A stretch of 5,615 nt of DNA from the NCBI GenBank assembly GCA_017959645.1, contig JAGDAE010000270.1:1-5615 (forward strand), in the 5' to 3' direction. The notes under the pieces were generated by a model. It searched no databases. It was given only the letters and a program-made list of their open reading frames with translations, and was not told the origin of the DNA. Within the stretch, counting starts at the first letter, position 1. Every line of letters starts with the position of its first letter. A program made the translations under genes and the position numbers. The DNA comes from Kiritimatiellia bacterium (lineage in GTDB: Bacteria > Verrucomicrobiota > Kiritimatiellia > RFP12 > UBA1067). This document shows, piece by piece, positions 5,111 to 5,615 of this stretch.

Positions 5111-5615
5111 CTACGCGATCTTTTTGCCGAGCTCGAAGGCCATTTTCATGAACTTCGTCTTTTTCACGGCGCCGGGTTCGTAGACGCCTCCGGCCTTGAG
5201 GAAGCCCTTGATCTTCGCGCCTTCGAAGCAGTCGACAAAGCCCTGGAGCGGAGCCTTCACGAGATCCCAGTCCATGTTTTCCGCCATCGTCGCGACCAGA
5301 TAGTACGGCTTGCCGTCCGGCTCCGGCCACTTCGCGACGCAACGGTCGAGGAGCGCCTTGAGCTGTCCGGCGATCGAGAAGTAGTAGACCGGCGTGCCGA
5401 ACACGACGGCGTCCGCCTTGCATATCTTTTCGACGATCGCGTTGGCGTCATCCTTGATTGCGCACTTCCCGAGCTTCTGGCAGGCATAGCAGCCGGTGCA
5501 GAACCCGATCTTCTTGTCCTTGAGTCGGATGACCTCGGCCTTGTTGCCCGCGGCCTTCACGCCCTTCGCGACTTCCTGGCAGAGCGCGTGGGAGTTGGAG
5601 TTCGGACGGAACGAC
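5111..5615 (-). CDS. Flavodoxin-fold FMN oxidoreductase, 5'-truncated
   Basis: The minus-strand frame is open to the window edge, giving at least 168 codons; a GTG at 5560 is internal, because upstream codons encode SFRPNSNSHALC, the phosphate-binding loop that follows the first beta strand of NAD(P)H-dependent FMN reductases/flavodoxin-family proteins. Only about 10 residues of the N-terminus should be missing. Then comes FCTGCYACQKLGKC, a C-x2-C-x2-C-x5-C motif like that of iron-sulfur flavoproteins and related Cys-rich flavodoxin-fold proteins, followed by KDD. VVFGTPVYYFSIAGQLKALLDR is the flavin-ring-binding segment (PVYYFS) and the helix after it. Proteins of this family bind FMN and transfer electrons from NAD(P)H or other donors to quinones, metals or unknown partners; whether a 4Fe-4S cluster is present here is uncertain. 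It is the promoter-proximal gene of the two-gene minus-strand unit seen here; its promoter lies outside the window. Confidence 0.9.
   Translation of the reverse strand, partial: SFRPNSNSHALCQEVAKGVKAAGNKAEVIRLKDKKIGFCTGCYACQKLGKCAIKDDANAIVEKICKADAVVFGTPVYYFSIAGQLKALLDRCVAKWPEPDGKPYYLVATMAENMDWDLVKAPLQGFVDCFEGAKIKGFLKAGGVYEPGAVKKTKFMKMAFELGKKIA

Overview
The window looks like chromosomal DNA from a GC-rich Gram-negative bacterium. The secreted-protein style, the lipoprotein-like reading frame and the TPR protein would fit the Verrucomicrobiota/Kiritimatiellota side of the PVC group. That assignment is inferred from general protein character; no marker gene is present.

Layout. (1) Positions 1-1788, plus strand, GC-rich: the 3' part of a TPR-repeat protein gene, overlapping by 4 bp (ATGA) with a gene for a 243-residue exported protein of unknown function. 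(2) Positions 1789-2525, non-coding: an AT-rich near-perfect inverted repeat (1911-1944), an unusual phase-locked series of 23-bp repeat units (clear over 1991-2105, fading on both sides), a strong sigma70-type promoter (TTGATT-18 bp-TATAAT, 2199-2228), and a roughly 290-nt transcribed leader. The leader can fold into two local hairpins, a long-range rod (2317-2447) and a terminator-like hairpin with a U-run (2463-2501). (3) Positions 2526-4864, plus strand, visibly lower in GC: a 47-codon gene for a tiny secreted peptide. It overlaps by 4 bp (GTGA) a 732-codon gene for a membrane protein with an N-terminal zinc ribbon, one transmembrane segment, a long helical stalk and a C-terminal series of Cys/His modules. 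(4) Positions 4867-5615, minus strand, GC-rich: a small lipoprotein-like gene 10 bp downstream of an FMN-binding flavodoxin-fold oxidoreductase gene, which runs off the window end.

The most interesting part is the unit made of repeat array, promoter, structured RNA, micro-peptide and zinc/coiled-coil membrane protein (about 1990-4864). It is transcriptionally self-contained, differs in composition from its flanks, and I cannot match its RNA or its large protein to a named system. The RNA is either an independent small RNA with its own terminator or a cis-acting leader that controls the two-gene operon. Translational coupling through the GTGA overlap, plus a hairpin over the second gene's ribosome binding site, would tie synthesis of the membrane protein to translation of the peptide. 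All functional statements about this unit are inference.
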